Assembly (NCBI GenBank): GCA_965221175.1
Contig: OZ244867.1
Location: 1,798,001-1,862,000 of the forward strand
DNA: 64,000 nucleotides
Source of the DNA: JAJDZL01 sp965221175
GTDB lineage: Bacteria > Pseudomonadota > Gammaproteobacteria > Arenicellales > JAJDZL01
Direction of reading: 5' to 3'
The notes beneath the pieces are model-generated. The model saw only the letters and a list, made by a program, of their open reading frames with translations, did not search any database and was not told the DNA's origin. The stretch's first letter is position 1, and each line of letters opens with the position of its first letter. Positions 55,845 through 64,000 of the stretch are shown here, one piece after another. The position numbers were made by a program, and so were the translations under genes.

Positions 55845-58511
55845 TTATCCTTCAATTTTTCGTATACCCATCTGATCATAACGAAACTTATGGTCTCCGA
55901 TATGAAATATGATGCAACCGTCCGATATTTCCGGAATTGCTTCAAGCTTGTCTTTTTTTGCTGAGATCAATTCTTCTTTTCTAAACATATGAGCAGGTAG
56001 ATTAATAGTCTGTATCGGCTTCCCAAACGGTCCCGAAACGGGTTCATCAAGCTTAATGCGCGGACCATCCTCACCTAATCGTGTACGTACGACTTCGTCA
56101 AGGTCAGGAAATATCAAATCCTTAAACGGTTCCCTCCGACTTAATGCATGGTTTTTTGCTCTTTGCATTTCGGCCGCGTCGAGACCGAATGTTTTTTGTT
56201 CATGGACCAACCATGGGCCTTTAAGTTTTTCTGCGAGATTTTGTAAATGTTCAGGATGCGTGGCACGCTCAACTAACATTCGATTCATCTTCGGTATCTT
56301 CCAAACAGGAAATTGTATTATCAAACTTCTTGTCTGTTCTATTGAGAGTAAATTCCGGTATATCCCTCCAGATTCGCTTACACCCAGTCCGTATTTCAGT
56401 AGATTTCCATCCAAACCTAAATCAAGCCCGCTATCTGAATCAAGGACCACGCAGCGTGGTTGAGTAAACGAGACTGAACGATGGTGTTGTGTATGACGAT
56501 GTAAGCGGCCGATTCTCTGCAAGAGCACATCAACTGGACATAGGTCTGATATCAAAAAATCAGCGTCGATATCAAGTGATTGTTCTAACGTTTGGGTACC
56601 AACAACTATAGTTCCCCCCACTCCTCTATCTTTCCCCAATGTAATTTCGATAGCATCATCCATCAAAATTCGGTCTTCAACTGCGAATCTACTGTGATGG
56701 AGTGTAGGGATTTCATTGACCGTAAAAACCAATTCTTCGCCTTGTCGTGCTAAGATTTCGCTAAATACTGCCTGTGCCGTCGCCACAGTATTTCGAATTA
56801 CGAGTACTTTCCCCCCTTTTCTTGCTTCTACTAGCGCGCGTTCAGCGACAAAATCCGGGCTTGCTAGCCACGGTTCCAATCGCATTTCTACATCTTTGGA
56901 TTTTCCGGTTTCGAGTATTTCGCATATCTTTGATTTTCCGTTGTTAATTTGCGTCAGAATCGGGTAAGGGTCTAGCTCTGCTTTTGAAGCAGTGGGAATT
57001 TCGCTTGTGGGGTTACGATTGCTAAGTTTTATTCTAGCGCTTGAACCTAACGTAGCGGACATTAACATCCCATGTCCACCAAGGTCAAGGTGATCATGCA
57101 ATAACGTGTGTAAAAGTTCGGTCATGTATGTATCACTGGCATGCACTTCATCTACTACGAGGAGACTTCGAGACAAGGATGCGCTTCGTAAATGTGCCCA
57201 TTTAACTTTCAATGAACCAAGAAGGGCTTGATCAATGGTCCCAACCGCCGATGTTGTACTCAAAAAATTTCGTGCACTCTCTCCAGACCACCGCGCAACA
57301 CGTAATTCCTCGTCGGGTTTGTCTTCCCAGAAAACCTTAAAGTCCGGCAGATTGCGGCCGCTGGCCGTCCCAGATATTAGGTAGCCAGGAATAGCTAGTA
57401 CGGTTTCTGCCCAAGGTTCTGGTGGGAAAAGTCGCTGAAGTGCACCGTCAATGCGTCGGTGAAGTTGTTTAGCTGAAGCCCTAGTTGGGACAGCAAAATA
57501 TAAGCCATCTACTAGTCCTACGTGCCACAACTTAGCAAAACGAATCAACGCGGCTTCCGTCTTTCCAGAACCAGTTTCACTCTCGAGAATGAGGAGGGAA
57601 CAGTCAAGAGGCGCTTCAGCCACGGTCTGTTGTAGAGGGCGCAGATTTTCGAAGCCCAACATCGATTTCAAATCAAGAGAACTTGCAAGAGCGGGACGAT
57701 TGCTTCGGCAAAACCCTCTATCATGCATTATTTTTTTGGCTTGCTTTCGAGCATAGTTTATATAGTTGTCATTGGGGTCAGGGTGAAATTTGAAGTATTC
57801 CTTAGCGGAACCAATTTGGTCGGCAAGAGTTACGGTACCTGCAAACAAGTGTGCTAGTGTAGGCGACTCAGGCAGTTGTGGTCCGTCAAGAAATGCGTCG
57901 GGGAACCATGCACGACAACAATCACCGATTCGAATGGCAGCTTTGTATGGGTCGTAATCGGCAAAACGATTCCATATTGATGAAGGTCCAGATCCACCTA
58001 GGCTTGGTCTTATCGGCGGTCGTCCGTGGTGGGACAGTGCCGCCAATAGGAGCGCGTCAATACCAATACCCCATTGGTCAACCATATCCGGGAATCCAAT
58101 GGCCTCACAAATTGGGATTTGCTCAAAGCAAAAAAAGGCCACCCCAATATGCCCCATTTTTGGTGGGGGATTGGGAGGGAGTTTACTTTGGTCACGAACC
58201 TTAAACTGAAAACCAGTATTAAGTTTCGCAAAATCATGCAAAAATGCAATTACCGTCAGCCGAGCTTCAGTTACAGAATCCAATCTGTCAATATTAGCTG
58301 CCAATGTAAATCTACTACGGAGAACAGGTTCCTGAATCAAAATTTCAAAACAGGCAGCAACATCAGCACAATGATGTTCAAGACAATGATAGTTGGATTG
58401 AGATTCGTCGTATTTTCCCCACGCGTACAACACAATCTCACTAATATCTTGCCTACCGAAAAAAACTTCGATTGATTGAATTGAAATTTGAAAAGAGCAA
58501 AATACGACCAA
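55845..58511 (-). CDS. cas3: Cas3 helicase-nuclease
   Basis: This effector, recruited by Cascade, unwinds and degrades target DNA. It has an N-terminal HD nuclease: HCLEHHCADVAA, FLHDFAK (HD pair) and SHHGRPP. An SF2 helicase follows with ESETGSGKTEAAL (Walker A), VVDEVHASD (DEVH in place of DEAH) and QRIGRLHRHTQ (motif VI). The extreme N-terminus is uncertain: the frame opens at TTG 58511, a GTG at 58433 just before LYAWGKYDE gives a more family-like start. No frameshift or loss of key residues is seen, so interference should work. It is divergent from cas1 across about 790 nt. Confidence 0.95.
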   Translation of the reverse strand: MVVFCSFQISIQSIEVFFGRQDISEIVLYAWGKYDESQSNYHCLEHHCADVAACFEILIQEPVLRSRFTLAANIDRLDSVTEARLTVIAFLHDFAKLNTGFQFKVRDQSKLPPNPPPKMGHIGVAFFCFEQIPICEAIGFPDMVDQWGIGIDALLLAALSHHGRPPIRPSLGGSGPSSIWNRFADYDPYKAAIRIGDCCRAWFPDAFLDGPQLPESPTLAHLFAGTVTLADQIGSAKEYFKFHPDPNDNYINYARKQAKKIMHDRGFCRSNRPALASSLDLKSMLGFENLRPLQQTVAEAPLDCSLLILESETGSGKTEAALIRFAKLWHVGLVDGLYFAVPTRASAKQLHRRIDGALQRLFPPEPWAETVLAIPGYLISGTASGRNLPDFKVFWEDKPDEELRVARWSGESARNFLSTTSAVGTIDQALLGSLKVKWAHLRSASLSRSLLVVDEVHASDTYMTELLHTLLHDHLDLGGHGMLMSATLGSSARIKLSNRNPTSEIPTASKAELDPYPILTQINNGKSKICEILETGKSKDVEMRLEPWLASPDFVAERALVEARKGGKVLVIRNTVATAQAVFSEILARQGEELVFTVNEIPTLHHSRFAVEDRILMDDAIEITLGKDRGVGGTIVVGTQTLEQSLDIDADFLISDLCPVDVLLQRIGRLHRHTQHHRSVSFTQPRCVVLDSDSGLDLGLDGNLLKYGLGVSESGGIYRNLLSIEQTRSLIIQFPVWKIPKMNRMLVERATHPEHLQNLAEKLKGPWLVHEQKTFGLDAAEMQRAKNHALSRREPFKDLIFPDLDEVVRTRLGEDGPRIKLDEPVSGPFGKPIQTINLPAHMFRKEELISAKKDKLEAIPEISDGCIIFHIGDHKFRYDQMGIRKIEG

Positions 58512-59302
58512 CGAAGATTAATCTGAATCCGATGAAGTATAGCAATAACCGGGGTCCAACAGCCGAAATTCGTCAAAACTTCTCGGAAAACATGCATTTC
58601 AAAATTAGAATCAACGCAAGCTGAACCCAATGCTCCACTCGTCCGAAGAATTCAGATAGACACCATAGGGTGTGAGAGCGTTTTGTATCAATGTGAGTAA
58701 TTGGCATCGTGTATTGAGCGAAGGGTGTTTTTAAATTTTGAATTGCACATCCGTTGGGGAGCAATTTTGTTGCGGTTTTCACAATCGCATCTACCAAGAA
58801 CAGTTGGATAAAGCATTGGATTAAATGTCATGTCCCATAAGAGTAAGCCACGTAGAGAGATTCGCTCCGAAACAAACTGAACCATTCATATCGACATGTT
58901 GGCAACATGTGGTAGTCGTGTCCGGCGTCAGCATTCCAAGGCAGCGAGGCTTAGACACGTTAACAATATTAGGAGGCAGTGAAATTGAGCGTGCCGCGGC
59001 ACTGTCAGTGCCAGTCGCCATTTGCGGCAAACACAGAAACGAAAGGAACTCAATCGGAGCAAAATGTATTTGCACGCAGTTGACTAATGTTATTTACACT
59101 GAACACGCCTTTCTCGTAATGGAAGTCACGCAGCAAGGCATATTGAAGAATAGCATCCAACTACCCTTGTTCCTTCAATCGCACAGATTTTTCGTTCACT
59201 CACACCCAAAATTGGGGCTAGGTACGACAAATTCGCTTTCCGCCAACGTAATATGAGAGTATTCTTTCAGACGCGAATTGGGAAACATTGGTCATTGTTG
59301 TC
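58512..59302. other. Gene-free region between divergent cas3 and cas1
   Basis: This unusually long gap separates the interference operon from the adaptation genes and should hold both promoters. A 143-codon plus frame (58825-59256) and an 84-codon minus frame (59075-58821, with a Cys-x-HVDMNGSVCF phrase) overlap here. Neither resembles a known protein nor has a good start signal, so neither is called. It may be decayed remains of an inserted gene. Confidence 0.4.
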
Positions 59303-60190
59303 ATGCTAAAGGGACGTCTTGGACTTGAAACTGCCAGAATACCTCATGTAGATAGAGCAGGATTGTTATGGCTTTCTCGAGGTGCATTGACAGCACGTGA
59401 TGGATCTTTATCATTTGAACGAAAAACGGATCAAACAAATGATTCTCCACTTGAGTCAGGCCACTATTCCATTCCTTTTCAAAGTATTTCGATGATTCTC
59501 ATAGGTCCGGGTTCTACAGTTAGTCATGATGCCCTTCGGCTACTTGCTCGTCATGGAACTGCACTCGCAGCAATAGGGGAGGATGGTGTTCGACTCTACA
59601 CTGCACCACCATTAATTAAAGACAGCTCTGGACTTGCACGACAACAGGTAAATGTTTGGGTTAACCCAGACACTAGGTTGCAAGTTGCGAAACGCATGTA
59701 TGCATGGCGGCTTGGTTCTATTTTGCCTCATCGAGACATTGCTGTTCTTCGTGGAATTGAGGGTGCCCGTATGAAAGAAAGCTACCGTTTAATCGCCGAG
59801 CAAATTGGAATTAATTGGAAACGTCGTCGTTACGTCCGTTCAAATCCATCTGCCGGTGATTTAGCAAATCAAGCACTCAATCACGCCTCGAGTGCTGTAG
59901 AAGCATCTGCGGCAATCGCTGTTTCCGCCACCGCCACCATTCCTCAACTAGGCTTCATTCACGAGGATCCGGGGCAATCCTTTGTATTGGACATCGCAGA
60001 TCTTTTTCGGGACACTGTAACAATTCCGGCAGCTTTTCGGGCAGCAAAGAAAGGAGATTCTCCACCTTACGACAGCATCGAACGGCTTGCTAGAAAAGAG
60101 GTTGGTAAAGTATTAGCGAAAGAAAAAGTGATACATCAAATGATCGAACGCATTAAAGAGTTATTTGAAAAAGACAAAAAGGAGAAATAA
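59303..60190 (+). CDS. cas1: Cas1e integrase
   Basis: This spacer-acquisition integrase has 295 residues, 300 if the TTG at 59288 were used. The catalytic metal ligands are E153 in RGIEGARMK, H220 in LGFIHED and D230 in SFVLDIADLF (with D233 next). The N-terminal beta domain opens MLKGRLGLETARIPHVDRAG, the Cas1e form. The ATG at 59303 is preferred. It is followed 2 nt later by cas2. In most I-E loci cas1 and cas2 follow cas6e; here they are on the opposite strand, beyond cas3. Confidence 0.96.
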   Translation: MLKGRLGLETARIPHVDRAGLLWLSRGALTARDGSLSFERKTDQTNDSPLESGHYSIPFQSISMILIGPGSTVSHDALRLLARHGTALAAIGEDGVRLYTAPPLIKDSSGLARQQVNVWVNPDTRLQVAKRMYAWRLGSILPHRDIAVLRGIEGARMKESYRLIAEQIGINWKRRRYVRSNPSAGDLANQALNHASSAVEASAAIAVSATATIPQLGFIHEDPGQSFVLDIADLFRDTVTIPAAFRAAKKGDSPPYDSIERLARKEVGKVLAKEKVIHQMIERIKELFEKDKKEK

Positions 60191-60192
60191 AT

Positions 60193-60486
60193 ATGCCGAT
60201 GACAATCGTAGTAACTCGAGATGTGGAGTCTCGTTATCGTGGATTCTTGGCTTCTGTGATGCTCGAAGTATCTCCAGGTGTTTACGTGTCTCCTGATCTC
60301 TCAAGTGGGGTACGTGAACGAATTTGGGCCGTTATCAATGACTGGTACGGCCACCTTAGGAAAGGTGCCGTTGTATTTATATGGAGAGATCGAACTTCAT
60401 CTGGCAACCTCAATTTGCGTCATTTAGGTGACCCACCGAAGAAAATTGTAGATTTAGACGGCATTTTGTTAGTCAAACGACTATAG
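60193..60486 (+). CDS. cas2: Cas2e, adaptation complex subunit
   Basis: This 97-residue protein forms the Cas1-Cas2 integration complex. MPMTIVVTRDVESRYRGFLASVMLEVSPGVYV is the typical Cas2e (CasF-like) start, and VFIWRDRTSSGNLNLRHLGDPP follows. It is 2 nt after cas1, so translation is coupled, and no further cas gene follows. After its stop 190 nt are free of genes. Confidence 0.96.
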   Translation: MPMTIVVTRDVESRYRGFLASVMLEVSPGVYVSPDLSSGVRERIWAVINDWYGHLRKGAVVFIWRDRTSSGNLNLRHLGDPPKKIVDLDGILLVKRL

Positions 60487-60677
60487 ATTGAAAAATTACA
60501 ATCAAGCCAGATGTTTGGATGGCCGTCGAATATTCATTTATTGATGTCTGCCAGAAGTCCTACAATACAAAGTGAAAATTCAAAATAATTTCATTCCTAC
60601 GCCAATTCACTTTTACCTGCTACAGGTATGGTTTTATGCGGCCGTCTCTATAAATTGCCGCAATGAGTGGAGCATCT

Positions 60678-60997
60678 TCAGAAGAATGGAATTGATATAT
60701 TCGATTTTCCCTTGAGCAGCAATTCAGCAATTTCTAGATCAGTGGAATTTTTAGCTCTGATTACGATGATTCGCGTTGCATTCTTCTTGATAGAAGCAAG
60801 CTGAGCATGTCGGTAACAAATATATTTGTCTTTTGTGAGCACAATCCAACCTTTTCGCCCAGCGAGAGCGATCCAATCTTCATCTGGTGCATCTATTGGA
60901 AGATGATCATCATGCAATTCGCAACTGATTCCGGCAGATCGAAGTGTATCTGCTATCACATGTTTGCCTAGATTTCGATCTAGGAAAAGAATGAGCT
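60678..60997 (-). pseudogene. DUF5615 PIN-like toxin gene with a frameshift after the start codon
   Basis: This Mut7-C/PIN-like toxin of the DUF433-DUF5615 pair would be a ribonuclease. The frame reads ELILFLDRNLGKHVIADTLRSAG and later WIVLTKDKYICYRHAQLA, matching the family over about 105 residues. The conserved first Asp lies in FLDRN, upstream of the only in-frame start codon (GTG at 60959). The expected ATG, overlapping the antitoxin stop as TAATG (60998-61000), is in another frame and meets a TAG six codons on. A single missing base in codon 2 or 3 restores a continuous toxin. Either it is inactivated, or the base is a sequencing error. A GTG-started product would lack the first catalytic Asp. 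Confidence 0.7.
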
Positions 60998-60999
60998 CA

Positions 61000-61695
61000 T
61001 TATGCAGCTGCTTTGAGCTCGCATCGGATAGCTTCTTCTATTTCTTCGTGATCACGCTCGTAATCTCTCGCTAATTCGTTGACTGACTCTCCGGCTTTAT
61101 AGCGTTCTGCGATTGTACTTGTAGTGATCCCGGTGCCCGCAATAACAGGGCGTCCCGCTGATAGGTATGGATCAATGACAATCATCACGGGTGCAGATGA
61201 AATGTCTGGCCGGGTATACGGATAGAGTTTTACCGGCACGCCTGTTGGGTTAAACTCAATCCGATGTAGGGCAGCACCGACAATTTCACGTATGGCCGAC
61301 TGACCGTACTGGCTAACACTGATCAAACTTTCAAATTGATCGACAAATAAATCGAAGCCATCCGTTTTCAGTAAGTTATCAATTAGTGGATGTTGTTTCT
61401 CAAACTGGTTTTTAGCCATTTTCTCCAAGTACTCTATAGCCTGCCTGACCTTTGGCATGGGAACTACGAATTTTCGTCGAATCGCAGCAAGAATATGAAG
61501 TTCTGTAAGATTCAAAAATGAAAGCAGCACTGGTGCTGATGCAGGCACTCGAATCAATGGCTCATAGCCGCCTCTGCCTGCGGACCAATAGCGAACAGTT
61601 GATATGGGTATGCTGAGGTAGTGTGCCACTTCCGAGATGGTATAGGCTGGTAAGTCAACGATTTTATCAACTGATACTGAGTGGTCTTTACTCAT
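61000..61695 (-). CDS. DUF433 antitoxin with an N-terminal MerR-like helix-turn-helix
   Basis: This 231-residue protein has a MerR-type N-terminal HTH (YTISEVAHYLSIPISTVRYW, about 14-33), a middle region of unknown role, and a C-terminal DUF433 domain (GRPVIAGTGITTSTIAERY ... ELARDYERDHEEIEEAIR), also HTH-like. It pairs with the DUF5615 gene downstream, and its stop codon overlaps the expected toxin ATG (TAATG). GGAGGAAG precedes the ATG at 61695 by about 5 nt; the frame to 61713 is not used. It probably represses its own promoter and neutralises the toxin. Confidence 0.85.
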   Translation of the reverse strand: MSKDHSVSVDKIVDLPAYTISEVAHYLSIPISTVRYWSAGRGGYEPLIRVPASAPVLLSFLNLTELHILAAIRRKFVVPMPKVRQAIEYLEKMAKNQFEKQHPLIDNLLKTDGFDLFVDQFESLISVSQYGQSAIREIVGAALHRIEFNPTGVPVKLYPYTRPDISSAPVMIVIDPYLSAGRPVIAGTGITTSTIAERYKAGESVNELARDYERDHEEIEEAIRCELKAAA

Positions 61696-62175
61696 CAAAC
61701 TTCCTCCCCACAAGTCTCATAGTACTGACAGGCTTAATTTTATCTTGAGTTTGTTCCGATCCATCCTCCCTGTTCCTGTAGGCTCGTAACTCAAATTCAA
61801 TATTCTGAAAATTAATCTTTCGTTTACACTGCTGTACATGTCATAAGTCGAACTGCAGCCGATACTACAGCCAGTTTCTCAAGCTACCGCCAATGCCATG
61901 ATAGTGCGACAGCACCTCAGTTACATCAAATTGCTCTCCTAGTTGATGATTCCAACAAACTTGTGATGTACACCCGTGGTCCATCCTGTATATTAGAGTT
62001 GGGCTGGCTGAAATATGACCACGTAATTTCAAATCGACACCACCCTCAAAACCGTAATTAACAAGTTAAAACAATAAGATACGATTTCATTTTTCGAAGA
62101 TGGGACAGCAGTGATTTTTCTTGAATTATTGTGCTAACACGAATCAAATTGACCAACAAAACGGAAGCTACTCGC
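61696..62175. other. Gene-free stretch between the antitoxin and the DUF3108 gene
   Basis: Divergent promoters for the antitoxin and the DUF3108 gene should lie here. No RNA gene, repeat or transposon end was recognised. Confidence 0.4.
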
Positions 62176-62886
62176 ATGGCAAAGACTTTCACAATCTTAG
62201 CAGCTCTTTTCTTTATGGCTGTTCAAGCTCCAAATGCGATCGGACAACAGTTCGGAATAAAGGAATATGAGGTGCATTACATTCTTAAATTAGCTGCCGT
62301 CAAAGTCGGAAAATCTTACGCAAAGCTGTCCAAGACCGACGACAATGAATATGAAGTGGTACAAAAACTGGACCCAGGCATATTATTGAAAGCAATTGGC
62401 GAACGGAAATCTACGCAGACTTCAAGTATTCGCTTTGATGGCGAAAAAATCATACCGCTAAACTATCACATAAAAATTAAAAAAAGGGAGAGTCTAGGTG
62501 CCAAGATCGACTGGCAAAATAAGAGAATAGTTTTTCTAAATGGTGAAAATGTACCGATGCCATCCAATGACATTCACGATTGGGGGTCTTGGTTTCCAAC
62601 GTTCATGCTGAATAACCCAGAAGACTTGCCTGGGAAACGAATTACCGTCGTACAAGACGCGGAAGTTGTGAATTATGAATATGGACCGATGGAACGGGAA
62701 ACCATCACTGTAAATTCGGAACTTTTCGAGACCTTTCGAACTAGAATGCAGGATGTCAGTCGCAGTGATCGAGCGTTTACTGTGTGGATTTCACCCGACC
62801 ACAATAACCTGCCGGTAAAGTTGAAGCGTCACCAGAAAGGAATAACCGTCAGTATCGTGCTTGATTCAGTCATCTGGAATGATTGA
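62176..62886 (+). CDS. DUF3108 exported protein
   Basis: This 236-residue protein starts MAKTFTILAALFFMAVQAPN, a signal peptide with a cut near AIGQQ. The rest is a beta-rich DUF3108 domain: YEVHYILKLAAVKVGKSYAKL, the paired-strand region SIRFDGEKIIPLNYHIK and WISPDHNNLPVKLKR near the end. The family is periplasmic with unknown function. GGAAG lies 8 nt before ATG 62176; the longer frame to 62131 is not used. It stands alone, and its stop codon lies about 25 nt from the IS256-type element. Confidence 0.88.
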   Translation: MAKTFTILAALFFMAVQAPNAIGQQFGIKEYEVHYILKLAAVKVGKSYAKLSKTDDNEYEVVQKLDPGILLKAIGERKSTQTSSIRFDGEKIIPLNYHIKIKKRESLGAKIDWQNKRIVFLNGENVPMPSNDIHDWGSWFPTFMLNNPEDLPGKRITVVQDAEVVNYEYGPMERETITVNSELFETFRTRMQDVSRSDRAFTVWISPDHNNLPVKLKRHQKGITVSIVLDSVIWND

Positions 62887-62930
62887 ATGAGCTATGCCCG
62901 AAAGTAGTGCGTGGGAGGTTTGAAAAAAAA

Positions 62931-62995
62931 GTGGCGTATCTGGTTTAACATGTAAATGAACACATTTATTACAAGAAACCAGAAAGGTACGCCAC
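62931..62995 (+). promoter_or_regulatory. Large inverted repeat enclosing the transposase ribosome binding site
   Basis: GTGGCGTA plus TCTGGTTT (62931-62946) pair with AAACCAGA (62976-62983) and TACGCCAC (62988-62995), giving 16 bp interrupted only by a 4-nt bulge AAGG. That bulge is the ribosome binding site for the ATG at 62997. A transcript entering from outside would fold it, as known for other insertion sequences that limit read-through expression. Confidence 0.65.
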
Positions 62996-62996
62996 G

Positions 62997-64000
62997 ATGA
63001 ATAAGGATAACGTAATTTCATTTGAAAATCGAGAACTTTTTGAAGACCCACTCACAGATTTGATTCGAACCGGAGCCCGTCAGTTGATCGCACTGGGGGT
63101 TGAGGCTGAATTAGACGAGCTTATGGCGAAGTATGATGGCCAGTATACCGAAAACGGTCATCGGGCGGTCGTTCGAAGCGGTTACCATCGGCAACGCCAG
63201 ATTCAGACGGGCATTGGTTCGGTGACGGTGAAGATTCCCAAGGTGCGTTCGACCACTGGAGAGCCGGTGACGTTTCGCTCCTGCCTGATTCCGCCCTATG
63301 TGCGAAAGACACGCACGCTGGAGGCATTTGTGCCATGGCTGTATCTGAAAGGGATCAGCAGCGGTGAGATGGGCAATGTGCTTGGCGTGTTGCTGGGGCA
63401 GGAAGCCAAAGGATTTTCGACTGCGGTGGTGTCGCGACTGAAAGCCGAGTGGGAAGAAGAGCGCGAACAGTGGATGGCGCGGGATTTGAGCAGGGAGCGA
63501 TGGGTATACCTGTGGGTGGATGGGATATATAGCGGATTGCGCAGCGAGGATGTCAAGTTGTGTTCACTGGTGGTGATCGGCGTGAATGATCAAGGCGAGA
63601 AGAAGTTATTGACGATTGAAGACGGGGTTCGCGAGTCTACGCAGAGCTGGCGCGAGGTATTGCTGGATCTGAAAGCACGTGGGATGAATGTGCCGAAGCT
63701 AGCGGTTGGCGACGGTGCGCTGGGGTTTTGGTCGGCTCTGGATGAGATTTATCCGGACACCCGTCACCAGCGCTGTTGGGTGCACAAGAGTGCGAATGTG
63801 CTGAATGCGCTTCCGAAGTCGGTACAGGCGAAAGCCAAAGAGGCCTTGCATGAGATCTGGATGGCTGAGACTCGAGCCGATGCACAGCGTGCATTCGATC
63901 AATTCATCCACACTTACCAGGACAAGTATCCGAAAGCGACTCAGTGTCTAGAGAAGGACCGCGAAGAGCTGCTGGCGTTTTACGATTTTCCGGCAGTGCA
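62997..64000 (+). CDS. IS256-family (MULE-type) transposase, cut by the right edge
   Basis: This DDE transposase of the mutator type has 334 residues visible, while the family has about 400. The N-terminus runs MNKDNVISFENRELFEDPL. HRAVVRSGYHRQRQIQTGIG, then VKIPKVRSTT, are hallmark segments. The first DDE aspartate is in YLWVDGIYSG, the second in LAVGDGALGFW, followed by DTRHQRCWVHKSANVLN, the IS256 C/H-rich signature. The final Glu lies near or beyond the end of the window. No frameshift is visible. Confidence 0.95.
   Translation, partial: MNKDNVISFENRELFEDPLTDLIRTGARQLIALGVEAELDELMAKYDGQYTENGHRAVVRSGYHRQRQIQTGIGSVTVKIPKVRSTTGEPVTFRSCLIPPYVRKTRTLEAFVPWLYLKGISSGEMGNVLGVLLGQEAKGFSTAVVSRLKAEWEEEREQWMARDLSRERWVYLWVDGIYSGLRSEDVKLCSLVVIGVNDQGEKKLLTIEDGVRESTQSWREVLLDLKARGMNVPKLAVGDGALGFWSALDEIYPDTRHQRCWVHKSANVLNALPKSVQAKAKEALHEIWMAETRADAQRAFDQFIHTYQDKYPKATQCLEKDREELLAFYDFPAV

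Larger units (their letters stand above)
62911..64000 (+). mobile_element. IS256-family insertion sequence, left part
   Basis: The element seems to begin near 62911 (GGGAGGTTTGAAAAAAAAGT) just after the DUF3108 gene, judged by the poly-A tract and the change of base composition, and runs off the right edge. The left terminal repeat cannot be confirmed because the right end is outside the window. Confidence 0.55.

Noticed and set aside
58821..59075. 84-codon minus-strand frame with CCQHVDMNGSVCF, briefly reminiscent of an E2-like active site
   Set aside because: The resemblance is only a short phrase, the frame is short and begins with GTG; no neighbouring ubiquitin-like genes.
58825..59256. 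143-codon plus-strand frame ending 46 nt before cas1
   Set aside because: No family resemblance, no ribosome binding site and an opposing frame of equal quality; it may be remains of a decayed gene but cannot be supported.
60622..60631. ACAGGTATGG after cas2, identical to ten bases of the CRISPR repeat
   Set aside because: Surrounding bases do not match and it is part of a small local palindrome; chance is sufficient.
1..64000. tRNA, rRNA or riboswitch genes
   Set aside because: None recognised in the gene-free stretches on inspection; a covariance-model search would be needed to exclude small RNAs.

Overview
The window looks like chromosomal DNA of a gammaproteobacterium. The evidence is the hemC-hemD-hemX-hemY cluster divergent from argH, with argH followed by an LptM-type lipoprotein gene and lysA, which is a characteristic gammaproteobacterial neighbourhood. 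Genus cannot be assigned. Two transposase genes, an Rpn-type nuclease, a toxin-antitoxin pair and a large type I-E CRISPR-Cas locus show substantial accessory DNA.

Layout. 1-4.4 kb: a frameshifted quinone oxidoreductase running off the left edge, a thioredoxin-reductase-like ferredoxin-NADP reductase, a lone ABC ATPase, and convergent yfhL/mutM. 4.6-18.7 kb: an amide uptake and catabolism cluster on the minus strand. It holds a cytoplasmic AmiC-like sensor, a flotillin-like protein, a Tat-exported binding protein, two LivH/LivM-type permeases, two LivG/LivF-type ATPases (the second fused to an amidase) and an acyl-CoA synthetase. An IS1634-type transposase splits it and a divergent MarR regulator borders it. 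The inferred flow is amide import, hydrolysis to the acid, then CoA activation. 18.9-26.4 kb: an Rpn nuclease, a 2Fe-2S flavin reductase, and an island of three unfamiliar genes: a GHKL ATPase, a winged-helix-like protein, and a divergent protein combining RNA polymerase alpha-CTD-like and sigma-region-4-like motifs. 26.8-34 kb: housekeeping hem, argH, lptM and lysA genes. 34-38.7 kb: a MttB-family methyltransferase with a dimethylglycine/sarcosine dehydrogenase-like protein and an AhpD-like protein, probably methylated-amine metabolism. 40-47.2 kb: a peptide-type ABC transporter operon that includes a dienelactone-hydrolase/NTF2 fusion and an ATPase/short-chain-dehydrogenase fusion.

47.4-60.5 kb: a type I-E CRISPR-Cas locus. 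A 52-repeat array is read on the minus strand from a leader next to cas6e. The interference operon cas3-cse1-cse2-cas7-cas5-cas6e is on the minus strand, and cas1-cas2 are divergent on the plus strand. The leader region holds a degenerate, inverted repeat unit resembling regulatory crRNA-like elements. 60.7-64 kb: a DUF433/DUF5615 toxin-antitoxin pair whose toxin start is frameshifted, a DUF3108 protein, and an IS256-family transposase cut by the right edge.

Most notable: (1) the GHKL / winged-helix / alpha-CTD-sigma4 island, the best candidate for an undescribed system; (2) the CRISPR-repeat-like unit between array and cas6e; (3) two stop-less junctions where a transporter ATPase reads into a catabolic enzyme that keeps its own ribosome binding site; (4) a 66-nt spacer of exactly double length, and a single-base repeat switch in the array.
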